Source: Desulfonatronum thioautotrophicum (GTDB lineage Bacteria; Desulfobacterota; Desulfovibrionia; Desulfovibrionales; Desulfonatronaceae). From it: a DNA stretch of 64,000 bases. Both the position numbers and the translations under genes were made by a program. Location: the NCBI RefSeq assembly GCF_000934745.1, contig NZ_KN882168.1, positions 320,888-384,887 of the forward strand, read 5' to 3'. Position 1 is the stretch's first letter. Every line of letters begins with the position of its first letter. Under the pieces are notes generated by a model that was given only the letters and a program-made list of their open reading frames with translations, searched no databases and was not told the origin of the DNA. Below, piece after piece: positions 18,870-28,774 of the stretch.

Positions 18870-18900
18870 GTACCTGTTCAATAACTTGTGGCTAGCATGT

Positions 18901-18994
18901 CCTGGATTCCCGCGGGCATGACGAGCTTGAGAAAACGTGCCACCTCAGTCGTTCCCGCCCAGGCCTGCCTGTGGCAGACAGGCGGGAATCCAGG
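18901..18994. repeat. 94-bp palindromic intergenic repeat
   Basis: Perfect 13-base terminal inverted repeats (CCTGGATTCCCGC at 18901-18913 and its complement at 18982-18994) enclose an internal stem built on TTCCCGCC/GGCGGGAA and CCTGCCTGT/ACAGGCGGG. It has the form of a dispersed non-coding palindromic repeat. A degraded relative (CCCGGCGAAAGTGGAAATCC) is near 1000-1020. Confidence 0.7.
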
Positions 18995-19168
18995 GGGCAG
19001 AGACGATTTCAGGTTTTGCCCGGCCTTTTTGGACAATAACGTTTTTTGGTTTCTGCTGCATGGTTTGGCATGATCATTGGATGGTTGCTGACAATAAGCA
19101 TGAATGCGCTGCCTTGTCTTCATATCCCGACAAAAATGCACCAAACCCCAAAACAGGACGCTACATTT

Positions 19169-19516
19169 ATGTCGCCTGCAACACCAGAGACCGATTTCAC
19201 CGTCACCCCCCAGGCCCTGACGATCCTGGAGCGATATTTCAGCGACAATCCGCCCAGCCCCATGCGCCTGATCCACGCCACCGGTGGCTGCGCCGGAGAG
19301 CGTTTGGCCCTGACCCTGGAAGATGCCGACCCTGGAACCGAGGACACGACCATTGTCCAAGACGGATATCAATTCACGGTCACCCGGGAGCTGCTGCAGA
19401 AGGCCGGACCAATAACCGTCGATGCCAACCGTCTCGGTTTCATCATCCATTCCAGCATGGAACTGGACCAGGGTGGATGCGCTTCCTGCACCTCCTGTCC
19501 CAGCGGATCGGGCTAG
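19169..19516 (+). CDS. IscA/HesB-like protein with C-terminal cysteine cluster
   Basis: About 115 residues from the ATG at 19169, which has AGGA ten bases upstream; the frame is open to 19046 but the extra residues are unlike the family. It matches the HesB/IscA fold (FTVTPQALTILERYF, then MRLIHATGGCAGERLALTLED) and ends with GGCASCTSC, a cysteine cluster suited to bind an iron-sulfur cluster. Related proteins in deltaproteobacteria can be selenoproteins; here all positions are cysteine codons. Likely role is Fe-S carriage or a redox function. No isc genes are adjacent. Confidence 0.8.
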   Translation: MSPATPETDFTVTPQALTILERYFSDNPPSPMRLIHATGGCAGERLALTLEDADPGTEDTTIVQDGYQFTVTRELLQKAGPITVDANRLGFIIHSSMELDQGGCASCTSCPSGSG

Positions 19517-19646
19517 CCTTTCTCTGATTGGGCCACGCTCGCCCCGATTGAGCCCAACATTCGCCGCGCACGCCCAGAGTGCGCCGAAATCCTGACCCCA
19601 TAAAATCCATGGGGCATGTCCCCCCTACACAAAGGAGAGCTAAAAT

Positions 19647-20165
19647 ATGACGGAACCCTTCATTGCCAAGGCCTGGGAAACCCTGGACACGAAATGGCAA
19701 GAGGTCGGCACCTATTTCACATTGAGCTGGGTCGGCCCCATGCACCTGGTCATGCAAAATTACCCGGAGGCGGCTAAGGGGCTGGAGGACGTCGCCGAAC
19801 AGGTCATCCCGGACGGGTTTGCCCTGACCTATGAAACCCGGGAAAGTGAGCCCGTCGGATTCATCATGGCCGTGGCCCTGCATGGCGACCATCAAAACGG
19901 CACCTGCTGCCGGTTGCTGGCCTCCTCTCCTTTGACCGAAACCGCCGAGGGCCTGCTCACGGATTTTTCCCTGGCCTTGTGGACCCTGGTGGAGGCCGGA
20001 CAGCTGCCCAAGTTTGAGCAGGCGGCCGAATTGGAAAACATCTTGACCAAGCGAACCAGCCCCTTCCTGTTTACGCTCCGCCAGGAAGAAATCACGCCTC
20101 CGGAGGAACTGCGCAAGCAGCAAGAAAAGCTTAACCTCACTGGAATTTCGGAGGAGAGCGTTTAA
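19647..20165 (+). CDS. Protein of unknown function
   Basis: A 172-residue soluble acidic protein with a good ribosome binding site (AAAGGAGAGC) and codon use like its neighbours, so it is very probably expressed. It contains no signal peptide or membrane helix. Recognisable features are the tryptophan-containing N-terminal half (AKAWETLDTKWQEVG, YFTLSWVGP), one Cys-Cys pair (NGTCCRLLASS) and a charged C-terminal helix (TPPEELRKQQEKLNL). I do not recognise its family. It follows the HesB-like gene by 130 bases in the same direction. Confidence 0.72.
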   Translation: MTEPFIAKAWETLDTKWQEVGTYFTLSWVGPMHLVMQNYPEAAKGLEDVAEQVIPDGFALTYETRESEPVGFIMAVALHGDHQNGTCCRLLASSPLTETAEGLLTDFSLALWTLVEAGQLPKFEQAAELENILTKRTSPFLFTLRQEEITPPEELRKQQEKLNLTGISEESV

Positions 20166-20356
20166 AAGGTCTTGTCTCCCCAGGCTTCGCGCATACCCTC
20201 CCCCAGGAGACCCGCTGAGGGAGGGAAGACAGACAGCCAGGATCTTTACGCACGGACTGTAGAGATAATCCATGCCGGCAACCCGGTAAAACAGTCTCAC
20301 ATCATACCGGGGTTTTCGGGTACAGTCGCGTCCAACTTCAGATCCTTTGATCTGGT

Positions 20357-22393
20357 TCAGCCCAGCTTCATCCGTTGCACCAACTCCTGCAGGTCCACTG
20401 CCTGCCTGGCCAGTTCGGAGATGGCCTGGGCGGACTGGTTCATGACCTCACTGGTTTCCGAAGAAATCCGGTTGATATCTTCCACGCCGCGGTTAATCTC
20501 CTCGCTGGTGGCGGACTGTTGCTCCGCTGCCGTGGCAATGGACCGCACCTGGTCCGCGGCCTGTTCGGCCAGGGCCAGGATCTCCCGGAGTGCGTCCCCG
20601 GACTGATTGGCCAGCCGGGTTGCATCCTCGATAGCCCTCACGGACTGGTCCATGCCTCTAATGTTGGCCTGGGTGCTCTGTTGAATGGCGGCAATGGCCT
20701 CGCCCACTTCCTTGGTGGCGTTCATGGTTTTTTCCGCGAGTTTGCGCACCTCGTCGGCCACCACGGCAAAGCCTCGACCCGCGTCACCGGCTCGGGCCGC
20801 CTCAATGGCCGCGTTCAAGGCCAGCAGATTGGTCTGGTCCGCGATATCCTCGATCACGGTCATGATCCGCCCGATCTGCTCGGCTTGGCGACCAAGATGA
20901 TCCAGGTTGCTTTTCATCTCCTGGGCCTGAGACTGCACCGTGTTGATCGCCGCCACCGAAGCGCTGACCACCTTGGCCCCGTCCGCTGCCTTGGTCCGAG
21001 CCTGATCCGAGGCCTCGGCGGCCTGGGAGGCATTTCTGGCCACTTCCAGCACCGTAGCGTTCATCTCTTCCATGGCCGTGGCCGTCTCTCCGGTACGGCT
21101 CTTCTGTTCCTCCGCGCCCCTGCTAGCCTCTTCCACCTGGGCCGACAGTTCCTCGGAGGCCGAGGTCATCCGCTCCACGACACCCTCAATATTGGTCGCG
21201 GCCTCAAGCATCCCGTCGCGCTTGGCCGTCTCAGCCTGGGCACGGGCTTCCTCGGCCTCCCGCGTGGCGACCTGGGCCTTCTCCGTCTCTTGTCGGGCCA
21301 GTTCGGATTGATGCTCGGCTTCCTGCATCTTCTCAATGAGTGACTGGACCATGGTCTGGATACTCAGATTCAGACGCCCAATCTCGTCCTTCTGGTCAAT
21401 ACCGGATCGGACCTGCAAGTCACCCTTGGCCACGGCGTCAGCATAGGTCATCAACTGGCTTATCGGACCGGTGATGCTGCGGCTGACCAGCAGGGCAATG
21501 ATAATGCCCAAGCCAAAAAACACCAGGGATGCGACGCCGACTGTCCAGCGCAACTGATACACCGGCGCCAGCACATCGTCTTGCATGGCCCCAACGGCAA
21601 TGGACCAGCCCGTTCCGGGAATAGGCGCGAACCCGAAAAAGCGGTCCGTTCCCATGAACGGATACGCGTCAAAACCCGACTCGCCCCGAACCATCCGCTG
21701 GAACATTGCCGCCAGCGGGGCAAACTGGGCGTCCGTCCTGGCCTCTTCGATGAAGTTGCGCTGATCCAGAACGAACTGCCTGTTGCCATGGGCGATCAAG
21801 GCCCCACGTTCGTCTATGATGTAGGAGTACCCTGAAGCCCCGTACCCGATTTCATCCGTGATCTCACTGAGCAACGTAGCGTCCAGGCGGGCCATGAGCA
21901 CGGCCTGGACCTGTCCTCGGTCTCCCCTGATGGGCGTGGCCAGAATCAGTACCGGTTGATTGGTCACCCGGCTTATGATCACGTTGGAAAAGACCGTCCG
22001 GCCTGCCATGGCATCTTGGAAATACCTCCGGTCGCCCAGTTCCGCCGTGGTTCCGTCCGGATAGCGGGCCAAACCGTTCGGAAAGATGATTCCCATACCC
22101 AGATAGTTCAACCTCTGCGTCTCTCTCTCCATGATCTGACGCTGCTGCATCCAATCCATGGACGTGATGCTCTCTCTGTTGGCAATCCCTTCCAGAGCCA
22201 CAATGTGATAATCTAACCGGGTTCTCACGAGTTGAGCTCCATCCTCAGCCATCAGTGGAATGTTTTCCTGCACCTGACCAACCACGGCGCGGGAAGCGCG
22301 ATCATAGGCAATGTACCCAAAACCGCCACAGACCAGGACCAGCAAGGTCAAAAAACCACCGAGCAGCTTGATTCCAATAGATATGTTCCTCAT
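20357..22393 (-). CDS. Methyl-accepting chemotaxis protein with Cache sensor
   Basis: A 678-residue transmembrane chemoreceptor. An N-terminal helix ([21 protein letters not shown]) is followed by a periplasmic Cache-type sensor (about 30-280, with [40 protein letters not shown] and [20 protein letters not shown]), a second helix (about 283-305), a HAMP domain, a coiled coil and the cytoplasmic signalling hairpin. The hairpin tip [20 protein letters not shown] is canonical, so it should bind CheA/CheW. There is no C-terminal CheR-docking pentapeptide. A GGAGGTGAG ribosome binding site precedes the ATG. The ligand is unknown; no chemotaxis kinase gene is nearby. Confidence 0.95.
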   Translation of the reverse strand: MRNISIGIKLLGGFLTLLVLVCGGFGYIAYDRASRAVVGQVQENIPLMAEDGAQLVRTRLDYHIVALEGIANRESITSMDWMQQRQIMERETQRLNYLGMGIIFPNGLARYPDGTTAELGDRRYFQDAMAGRTVFSNVIISRVTNQPVLILATPIRGDRGQVQAVLMARLDATLLSEITDEIGYGASGYSYIIDERGALIAHGNRQFVLDQRNFIEEARTDAQFAPLAAMFQRMVRGESGFDAYPFMGTDRFFGFAPIPGTGWSIAVGAMQDDVLAPVYQLRWTVGVASLVFFGLGIIIALLVSRSITGPISQLMTYADAVAKGDLQVRSGIDQKDEIGRLNLSIQTMVQSLIEKMQEAEHQSELARQETEKAQVATREAEEARAQAETAKRDGMLEAATNIEGVVERMTSASEELSAQVEEASRGAEEQKSRTGETATAMEEMNATVLEVARNASQAAEASDQARTKAADGAKVVSASVAAINTVQSQAQEMKSNLDHLGRQAEQIGRIMTVIEDIADQTNLLALNAAIEAARAGDAGRGFAVVADEVRKLAEKTMNATKEVGEAIAAIQQSTQANIRGMDQSVRAIEDATRLANQSGDALREILALAEQAADQVRSIATAAEQQSATSEEINRGVEDINRISSETSEVMNQSAQAISELARQAVDLQELVQRMKLG

Positions 22394-22504
22394 GGCTCAC
22401 CTCCGTATTCACGATTGGGCTACATGGTGTCCATCTTGGCCAATATGACCTTTTCGCATAAAAGACCTCATTCCCAATGCCGCCTCACGGTCAGGAGAAG
22501 CCTT

Positions 22505-24754
22505 TTAACGGTTTAAGAACTCTGGAAGTCTGAACGGCAGGGCGACGTGCATGGTGGTTCCCTGGCCGACAATACTTTCGACATGGATGTCCCCGTTCAA
22601 CAGTTCTACCAGCCGACGAACGATGGCCAACCCCAGCCCAGCACCCTGATACGGGCGGGTATAGGAACCGTCAGCCTGCACAAAGGGCTTGAAAAGGTCA
22701 TCCACTTTGCCGTCCGGAATGCCGATACCCGTGTCCGTGACTGAAAAAAGTAAACGAATACTCCCTTCTCTGGTCGCAGGAATGGTGACCACCTGGAGTT
22801 GCACAAAGCCCTTATCCGTAAACTTCAGGGCGTTGCCCACCAAATTGAATAAAATTTGGCGTACCCGTGTTTCGTCTCCAACCAGCCTAGTGGGAACGGC
22901 CGGGTCGATGTCGGACGTCAGCTTGAGCCCCTTGTCCCTGGCCATGCAGGTTAGCAGGTCCATGACCGAATTTGCGAGTTCCTGGACCTCGAATTCGTCT
23001 TGATGAATGGCCATCATCCCTGCCTCGATCCGGGACAGATCCAGAATATCTGAAAGCAATCGGGTCAGGCGATCAGCCGAGATAGAGGCCAATTGAACGT
23101 AGCGCTCTTGCTCCGGGTCAAGACTGGTGGTCCGCAAGAGTTGCATCATGCCCATGATTCCGTTTAGCGGGGTGCGGATTTCATGGGACATATTGGCCAG
23201 GAATTCCGACTTGGCCTGATTCGCGGCCTCGGCCTGCTCCTTGGCCAAAACCAAGGCCTGTTCGGCATGCTTGCGATCGGTAATGTCTATTCCGGTGGTC
23301 AAAAAGGCTTTCTGCTCCCCAAACGTGATGATCGTTGAGGAAAAGTCCAGAATTCGTGATTGGCCGTCCCGGGTGATGATCTGCAACTCGTAATTGCTGG
23401 GCGGGTTGCCGCCACGCGCCCTTTCGGCCGCATACGCCAGCACCGCATGGCGCATATCGGGGTGCACCAGGTCTATGGGCTTCAGTGCCCCCACCTGCTC
23501 CTTGTCATACCCCATGACCCGTTCCCATTCCTTGTTGACATACAGAAAGGCCCCTCCGGATGCATCGGCAACAATGGAAATCATGATCCGGGCGGAATCC
23601 GCCAATCCGCGAAATTTTTCTTCACTTTCCCGCAACTGTTTCTCGGCCTTGCTGCGCACCATCAGCACGGTCAGCAGCGCGATGATACCCAGCCCCATGA
23701 AGGCCATCACCGTTGCCGTGGCCCAGATCAGTACTCTGTGTCGGGCATAGAAGCTCTCAGGCTGGTTGATCACCACGGAACCCGTGGGCAGATCCGCGAT
23801 CCGCACGCCGAAACGTTGCATCGGCTGGAAATCGAACATGGGCAAATTGGGGCTCTCCATGCGCACCGGAAGATGGTCCGGGTGTTGCCCCGAGAGAACC
23901 ATGGCCGCCAGCTCTCCGGCTGCCCGGCCCTGCTCCCGTGCGCTGACCAGATACCCGCCCAGGGCACCGTGACCCAGGTCAAAGTCCCAAAATGTCAGGA
24001 CAGGCACGGGAGACGTTCGGGAAATCACATGCATGCTTTCCTCCACGGAAAGGAACCCGCCCTGCCCGTCCAGAAGGTTGTTCAAACGCAGAACCAGGCT
24101 GTCCCTGGGCAGAGATCCCAGCACCTCCAAAGTGTCCTGGGCCGTGAGGTTGAGCAGTTCATGCATGGTCACGCGATGGGCGAACTGATCCACCTTGCTT
24201 CGGTACAATGAAAGGTTGGCCCGTCCCACGGCAGAGTGATCATCCACTACGGCAAAAATCTGATGCGTAGCAGGAAACAGCTCCAGCCCCAACTCCAGGT
24301 TTCGGGCAATACTCACCTCTTCATTGACCCCGGTGATATTGGACTGTCCGGCGATACGTCCGGGTGTAAAGCTATTGATTCCGCAAAAGACCACTGGAAC
24401 TCGCGGAAACAGATCATCACGAACCCGAAACAGGAAATCCAGGGCGCCGTCATCCGAAACGATGATCAGGTCCTGGGGCCTTTTTTGGTACTTTTGCCGG
24501 AGAAATGCGGCTACCCAGTTTTTATACTCTTCTGATGTGTTGCGACGCAGATCCAAATGCTCGATGGCCAAGTCCACATGGGCCATCTCCTCCAGGATAT
24601 CCCTCACCCCCAGGACCACCCCATCGTTCCAGGCATCTCCATGGTGATAGGATGTGAGCATCAAAACCTGTTTGTGCTGTGCAAAAGCCAGGGAGGCCGG
24701 CAATGCGAGCCAGCAGCAAACAACCAGAAAAAACGCACAGCACCGTTGCACCAT
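22505..24754 (-). CDS. Sensor histidine kinase with periplasmic ABC-substrate-binding-like domain and PAS domain
   Basis: About 749 residues from the ATG at 24754 (an in-frame GTG lies 9 bases upstream). A signal sequence (ending LPASLAFAQ) leads to a periplasmic domain resembling ABC substrate-binding proteins ([41 protein letters not shown]). A helix at about 340-365 is followed by a PAS domain (about 375-500), the HisKA site [15 protein letters not shown], and an ATPase domain with [20 protein letters not shown] and [12 protein letters not shown]. There is no receiver domain, and no response regulator is adjacent. It follows the RND efflux operon by 95 bases and may be co-transcribed with it. 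Confidence 0.92.
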   Translation of the reverse strand: MVQRCCAFFLVVCCWLALPASLAFAQHKQVLMLTSYHHGDAWNDGVVLGVRDILEEMAHVDLAIEHLDLRRNTSEEYKNWVAAFLRQKYQKRPQDLIIVSDDGALDFLFRVRDDLFPRVPVVFCGINSFTPGRIAGQSNITGVNEEVSIARNLELGLELFPATHQIFAVVDDHSAVGRANLSLYRSKVDQFAHRVTMHELLNLTAQDTLEVLGSLPRDSLVLRLNNLLDGQGGFLSVEESMHVISRTSPVPVLTFWDFDLGHGALGGYLVSAREQGRAAGELAAMVLSGQHPDHLPVRMESPNLPMFDFQPMQRFGVRIADLPTGSVVINQPESFYARHRVLIWATATVMAFMGLGIIALLTVLMVRSKAEKQLRESEEKFRGLADSARIMISIVADASGGAFLYVNKEWERVMGYDKEQVGALKPIDLVHPDMRHAVLAYAAERARGGNPPSNYELQIITRDGQSRILDFSSTIITFGEQKAFLTTGIDITDRKHAEQALVLAKEQAEAANQAKSEFLANMSHEIRTPLNGIMGMMQLLRTTSLDPEQERYVQLASISADRLTRLLSDILDLSRIEAGMMAIHQDEFEVQELANSVMDLLTCMARDKGLKLTSDIDPAVPTRLVGDETRVRQILFNLVGNALKFTDKGFVQLQVVTIPATREGSIRLLFSVTDTGIGIPDGKVDDLFKPFVQADGSYTRPYQGAGLGLAIVRRLVELLNGDIHVESIVGQGTTMHVALPFRLPEFLNR

Positions 24755-24849
24755 GTGCGACACCTTCAGAGCAAATCATTCCATGAGATTTGCAGCGTAA
24801 ATCAGCCATCAGACGCCCCGGTAAGGCTTGGACCGTCATTTCAGTCATT

Positions 24850-27800
24850 TCAGTCAGCTTCCAGTTCCTTTTCCCCATACAGCCCCCGAGCCGTTCCCGG
24901 CAAGCTTTTGGACAAAGAACAAAGCACTGGAACCACAATCAGCGTCAACAGTGTGGCCACGGCCAAGCCGAAGACCACGGCCACGGCCATGGGGCCCCAC
25001 CACTGGGCTGATTCGCCTCCGATGCTCCAGGACAGGCTCTTGAAATCGAAGCTGACCCCGGTGGCCATGGGCATCAGCCCGAGGATGGTGGTAATGGCCG
25101 TGAGCATGACCGGACGAAAGCGGACCATTCCGGCTCGGAGCAGGGCCTCGGTGCGTTCCATGCCCCGCCCCAGAAGCTGCATGTAGTAGTCGATGAGTAC
25201 AATGGCGTTGTTCACCACCACCCCGGCCAGGCTGATCACCCCGATGCCGGTCATGATGATCCCGAAGGCTGTGCCCGTCACCAGCAGTCCGAAGAACACG
25301 CCGATCAGGGAGAAGAGTACCGAGGCCAAAATGATCAGCCCCGGAATGATGGAATTGAACTGGGTGATCAGGATCAGAAAGATCAGGAAAATCACCGCGA
25401 TAAATGCCTTGCTCAGGAATTCCTGGGCCTTGGCCTGCTCCTCCTGCTCACCGGTAAACTGGTAGGAATATCCCCGTGGCCAGTCAAAGCCCGCCAGACG
25501 TCGCTCGATATCCGCCAGTACGTCGTTGGCCAAGCGCCCGGAGACCGAGGCCGAAACCGTGACCACCCGGCGCTGGTTCAGGCGCATGATGTCCCCGACA
25601 CCGCTGCCCAGCTCCACCTCCGCCACACTGGTCAGGGGAACGGGTTCGCCATTGGGTCCGGAAATGGTCAGCCGCTTCAGGGACTCCAGGGAGTTGCGCG
25701 CCTCTTCCGGCAATCGGGCGGTGATGTCGTACTCGTCCCGGTCGTCACGCAGCACCCCCACCCGGACCCCGCCCACTGCGGCCTTGATGGTGTGGGCGAT
25801 GGTAAAGGTGTCCAAACCCAACAAGGCGGCCTTTTCCTTGTCCACATTGATCCGAATTTCCGGACGACCCTGGACGAAATTGTCCTTCAGGTCCACCAGT
25901 CCCGGTACATCCCGGATGACTCTTCGCACCTGGGCCGCCAGTTCTCCCAGCACCAGAATATCCCGCCCGGAAATTTCCATGTTCACCGGAGGCCCCGTGG
26001 GCGGCCCGCCCTCCTCGGCCTCCACCTGGATCTCGGCCCCGGCAATGGTGCTCAGAAGCCGAACGCGGATTTCATCCAAGGTATTGCTGGAGGACCGGGA
26101 TCGATCATGAAAATCCACGAAGTCCAGAGCGACTCGGCTCAGATGGGTGCCGGGCCCCCCGGCGGCGAAAGGGTCGCCCCCGGCAGAGCCGATATTGGCG
26201 ATCACGTGCTTGATGTCCGGATAGTCCATGACAATGGATTCCACCTGCTTCACCAGCCGATCCGAAGCGTCCAGGCTGGTTCCTTCCGGAGCCCGGACAT
26301 GTACGAAGGCTCGGTTCGGGTCGGTTTCCGGAAAGAACTCCACGCCTTTGCCCCAGACCCCGAAACCGACCATGGATGCGAGCAGCAGCAGCACGGCCGT
26401 TGCCAGGACCACCAGCCGGTGCCCCAGGGACCATTCCAGAACCCGGAGATAAACGCGCTTGACCCAAACCTCCTGCTCCAGGGCATCGGACTGCCCCGGA
26501 TTATCCGGCGTGCGGACCTGAGCGGAATCCTCGGTGCCGGAGGAGCCTTCCGGCGGCGCGGGTTGCTGTGCATCCACGCCAGGCAACGGTCGGACCACCT
26601 GATACCGGGCCGAGAGCACCGGGTTGACCACCAGGGCGACGAACAAGGAGGCCGAAAGGACCATGATCAGCGTCTTGGGCAAAAACATCATGAATTCGCC
26701 GACAATGCCCGGCCAAAACAGCAACGGAATGAATGCGGACAGCGTGGTCAGGGTGGCCGTGACCACCGGCCAGGCCACCTGGTTGGTACCGATTCGGGCC
26801 GCGACCTGTCGGGGACGGCCCTGCTGCATGTGCCGGTAGATGTTCTCCACAACCACGATGCCGTTGTCCACGAGCATGCCCAGAGCCAAAATCAGGGAAA
26901 ACAACACCACCATGTTCAGGGTGATGCCAAAACCGGAGAGCAGGGCAAAACCGATGAACATGGAATAGGGGATGGCCAGGGCCACGAAAACGGCTGAACG
27001 ACCACCGATGAAGACCACGATCACCGCAAGAACCAGAATCAGGCCGGTGAGGATGTTGTTCTCCAGTTCGGAGACCATCATGCGGACATCCTCGGACATG
27101 TCCGAAGTGATGTCCAGGCGCAAATCCGGCGGCAGTTCCGGCCGGGCAAGGTCCACCATGGCCCGGACCTCGTCGCAGATCCGGACGATGTTCTCCCCGC
27201 TGCGTTTCTGCACCGAGAGGGTCACGCTGTCCCGCCCGTCGATCCGGCTACGGGTCAGCGGATCCTTGTGGGTGTCCTGGATGGTGGCCAGATCCCGGAG
27301 ATAAACCGGGCGACCGTCCCGGACAAAAGCCACGATGGAGAAAATTTCCGAAGGGTGCCGAAAGTCCTCAGGAACGCGAACCAAAAACCGGGTCTCACCG
27401 ATGTCCATGCTCCCGCCGGGCATGTTCACGTTGCTCTCGGTCACGGCCTGGAGCATGCTGGAAAAGGGGACGTTGTAGGCCCGGATGCGATCCAGGTCGA
27501 ACTCCACCCGGATCTCCCGCTCCAGCCCGCCGCTCTCCAGGACGTTGAGCACACCGGGAATGGTTTCGATCTCGTCCTTGAGATCCTCGGCCCAGGTCTT
27601 CAGTCGGGCCAGGGAGTACGGCCCGGAGAGGACCACCCGGATCACGGGAATGTCCGAGAAATTGACCTCCTCCACCACCGGGTCGTCCTCCAGCTCCGCG
27701 GGTAAATCCGCCTTGGCCTGATCCACCTTGACCCGGACATTCTGTACGGCGTCGTCAATGTCCACGGAGGGAATGAACTTCACCGCCACCGTGGACAGGC

Positions 27801-28059
27801 CTTCGGCCGAGCTGGCCCGGATCTCTTCCACTCCGGCCAAGCCCCGGAGCTTGCGCTCGATGGGCATGGTGATCAATGTCTCCATGTCCTGCGGGGCCAC
27901 GCCTTCGTAGGTCGTGGTCACGAAAACGTAGGGGATGGTGATATCCGGAAAGGCTTCCCGGGGAAGCGTCAGGTAGGAATAGACGCCGATGATCACCAGG
28001 AACACCAGCAGGGTCAGCACCGAAGCCTGGCGGCGCAGGGCCCACTTATTGATGATCAT
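24850..28059 (-). CDS. RND efflux pump permease, AcrB/HAE1-like
   Basis: A 1069-residue proton-driven exporter with twelve transmembrane helices and two large periplasmic loops. The N-terminus VLTLLVFLVIIGVYSYLTLP, the fourth helix with LALGMLVDNGIVVVENIYRH and the late GVISLAGVVVNNAIVLIDYY are diagnostic. At the proton-relay site the sequence is VDN instead of the VDD of AcrB, a variant common in this subgroup. It works with the adaptor encoded at 28775-29863 and needs an outer-membrane TolC-like channel not found here. A HEPN/MNT pair separates pump and adaptor genes; the MNT stop is 6 bases upstream of this ATG. Substrates are unknown. Confidence 0.95.
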   Translation of the reverse strand: MIINKWALRRQASVLTLLVFLVIIGVYSYLTLPREAFPDITIPYVFVTTTYEGVAPQDMETLITMPIERKLRGLAGVEEIRASSAEGLSTVAVKFIPSVDIDDAVQNVRVKVDQAKADLPAELEDDPVVEEVNFSDIPVIRVVLSGPYSLARLKTWAEDLKDEIETIPGVLNVLESGGLEREIRVEFDLDRIRAYNVPFSSMLQAVTESNVNMPGGSMDIGETRFLVRVPEDFRHPSEIFSIVAFVRDGRPVYLRDLATIQDTHKDPLTRSRIDGRDSVTLSVQKRSGENIVRICDEVRAMVDLARPELPPDLRLDITSDMSEDVRMMVSELENNILTGLILVLAVIVVFIGGRSAVFVALAIPYSMFIGFALLSGFGITLNMVVLFSLILALGMLVDNGIVVVENIYRHMQQGRPRQVAARIGTNQVAWPVVTATLTTLSAFIPLLFWPGIVGEFMMFLPKTLIMVLSASLFVALVVNPVLSARYQVVRPLPGVDAQQPAPPEGSSGTEDSAQVRTPDNPGQSDALEQEVWVKRVYLRVLEWSLGHRLVVLATAVLLLLASMVGFGVWGKGVEFFPETDPNRAFVHVRAPEGTSLDASDRLVKQVESIVMDYPDIKHVIANIGSAGGDPFAAGGPGTHLSRVALDFVDFHDRSRSSSNTLDEIRVRLLSTIAGAEIQVEAEEGGPPTGPPVNMEISGRDILVLGELAAQVRRVIRDVPGLVDLKDNFVQGRPEIRINVDKEKAALLGLDTFTIAHTIKAAVGGVRVGVLRDDRDEYDITARLPEEARNSLESLKRLTISGPNGEPVPLTSVAEVELGSGVGDIMRLNQRRVVTVSASVSGRLANDVLADIERRLAGFDWPRGYSYQFTGEQEEQAKAQEFLSKAFIAVIFLIFLILITQFNSIIPGLIILASVLFSLIGVFFGLLVTGTAFGIIMTGIGVISLAGVVVNNAIVLIDYYMQLLGRGMERTEALLRAGMVRFRPVMLTAITTILGLMPMATGVSFDFKSLSWSIGGESAQWWGPMAVAVVFGLAVATLLTLIVVPVLCSLSKSLPGTARGLYGEKELEAD

Positions 28060-28065
28060 CTATGG

Positions 28066-28404
28066 TTACTCGTTTTGAGGTGACACATCATGGTGCCGTG
28101 GGAAAATTTTGAGCCCCTGAGACCGAATATCCAAGGAGCGGGGATCATCAGAATCATCAGGATGAAACGGGTGTAACTCAATAGGTGAGTACCTTGCCAG
28201 AAGCGACTTCACCTGCTCCACATCCTGCGCGAGACATCCTGAAAAATTCGAATCCCAGACAGCGACGTCGATATCTGAAAAATCATGCGGCTCTCCATGA
28301 GCATAGGAACCAAAAAGGTAGACGTCTTTTGGCGAGTACCCAGCCTGGATCAATTCCTGGATAAATTCCTCAATCATGTGGATCACAACGCTTCGGTCAA
28401 CCAT
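28066..28404 (-). CDS. MNT-type nucleotidyltransferase (antitoxin of a HEPN/MNT pair)
   Basis: A 112-residue minimal nucleotidyltransferase with the catalytic pattern GSYAHGEPHDFSDIDVAVWD: the GS motif followed by the SDID metal-binding aspartates. In characterised HEPN/MNT systems the MNT protein neutralises the HEPN RNase, in some cases by adding AMP to it. Its start overlaps the HEPN gene by 22 bases (a second ATG at 28377 would remove the overlap), and it ends six bases before the RND pump gene. Base composition is lower in GC than the flanking pump genes, suggesting separate origin. Confidence 0.88.
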   Translation of the reverse strand: MVDRSVVIHMIEEFIQELIQAGYSPKDVYLFGSYAHGEPHDFSDIDVAVWDSNFSGCLAQDVEQVKSLLARYSPIELHPFHPDDSDDPRSLDIRSQGLKIFPRHHDVSPQNE

Positions 28405-28772
28405 CGCAACAATTCCTCTACAATGCTCATTTTTCGAGTAGTGTACTCATGGGTGCACAACCTGTAGAACCGATCCTTGTAATCCTGATATCGGGCCTCC
28501 AGGTTCCAGGTTGTGATGACTTGCAGCTCATCCTTGAATTGGGGAGGCAATTGCAGTTGCAGCCGTTCAGCGATAATTCCGAGGTTGTGCGTGCTGGGTG
28601 GAAGCACACCGGGATTTTCTTTGACCCAGTGCGCCTTGAACAATTTCTCGACAGCCAAGTGGGCAAAGAAAAGAGCATGCATATTGCGCCCAGAGCCAAA
28701 AAGATCCTCTGCCGCTTCCCAGTCTCGAAAAGCGGAACGATGCCAGTAGGCAATTTGCTCATTCGTATCCAT
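28383..28772 (-). CDS. HEPN-domain protein (putative RNase toxin)
   Basis: A 129-residue all-helical HEPN protein of the PF05168 type: AEDLFGSGRNMHALFFAHLA, then VEKLFKAHWV and STHNLGIIAERL, ending with a helix that contains RFYRLCTH, compatible with the R-x4-6-H RNase motif. It starts two bases after the adaptor stop codon, and the MNT gene follows with overlap. The pair is a recognisable toxin-antitoxin module inside an efflux operon. Whether the toxin is active is not shown by sequence alone. Confidence 0.88.
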   Translation of the reverse strand: MDTNEQIAYWHRSAFRDWEAAEDLFGSGRNMHALFFAHLAVEKLFKAHWVKENPGVLPPSTHNLGIIAERLQLQLPPQFKDELQVITTWNLEARYQDYKDRFYRLCTHEYTTRKMSIVEELLRWLTEAL

Positions 28773-28774
28773 AG

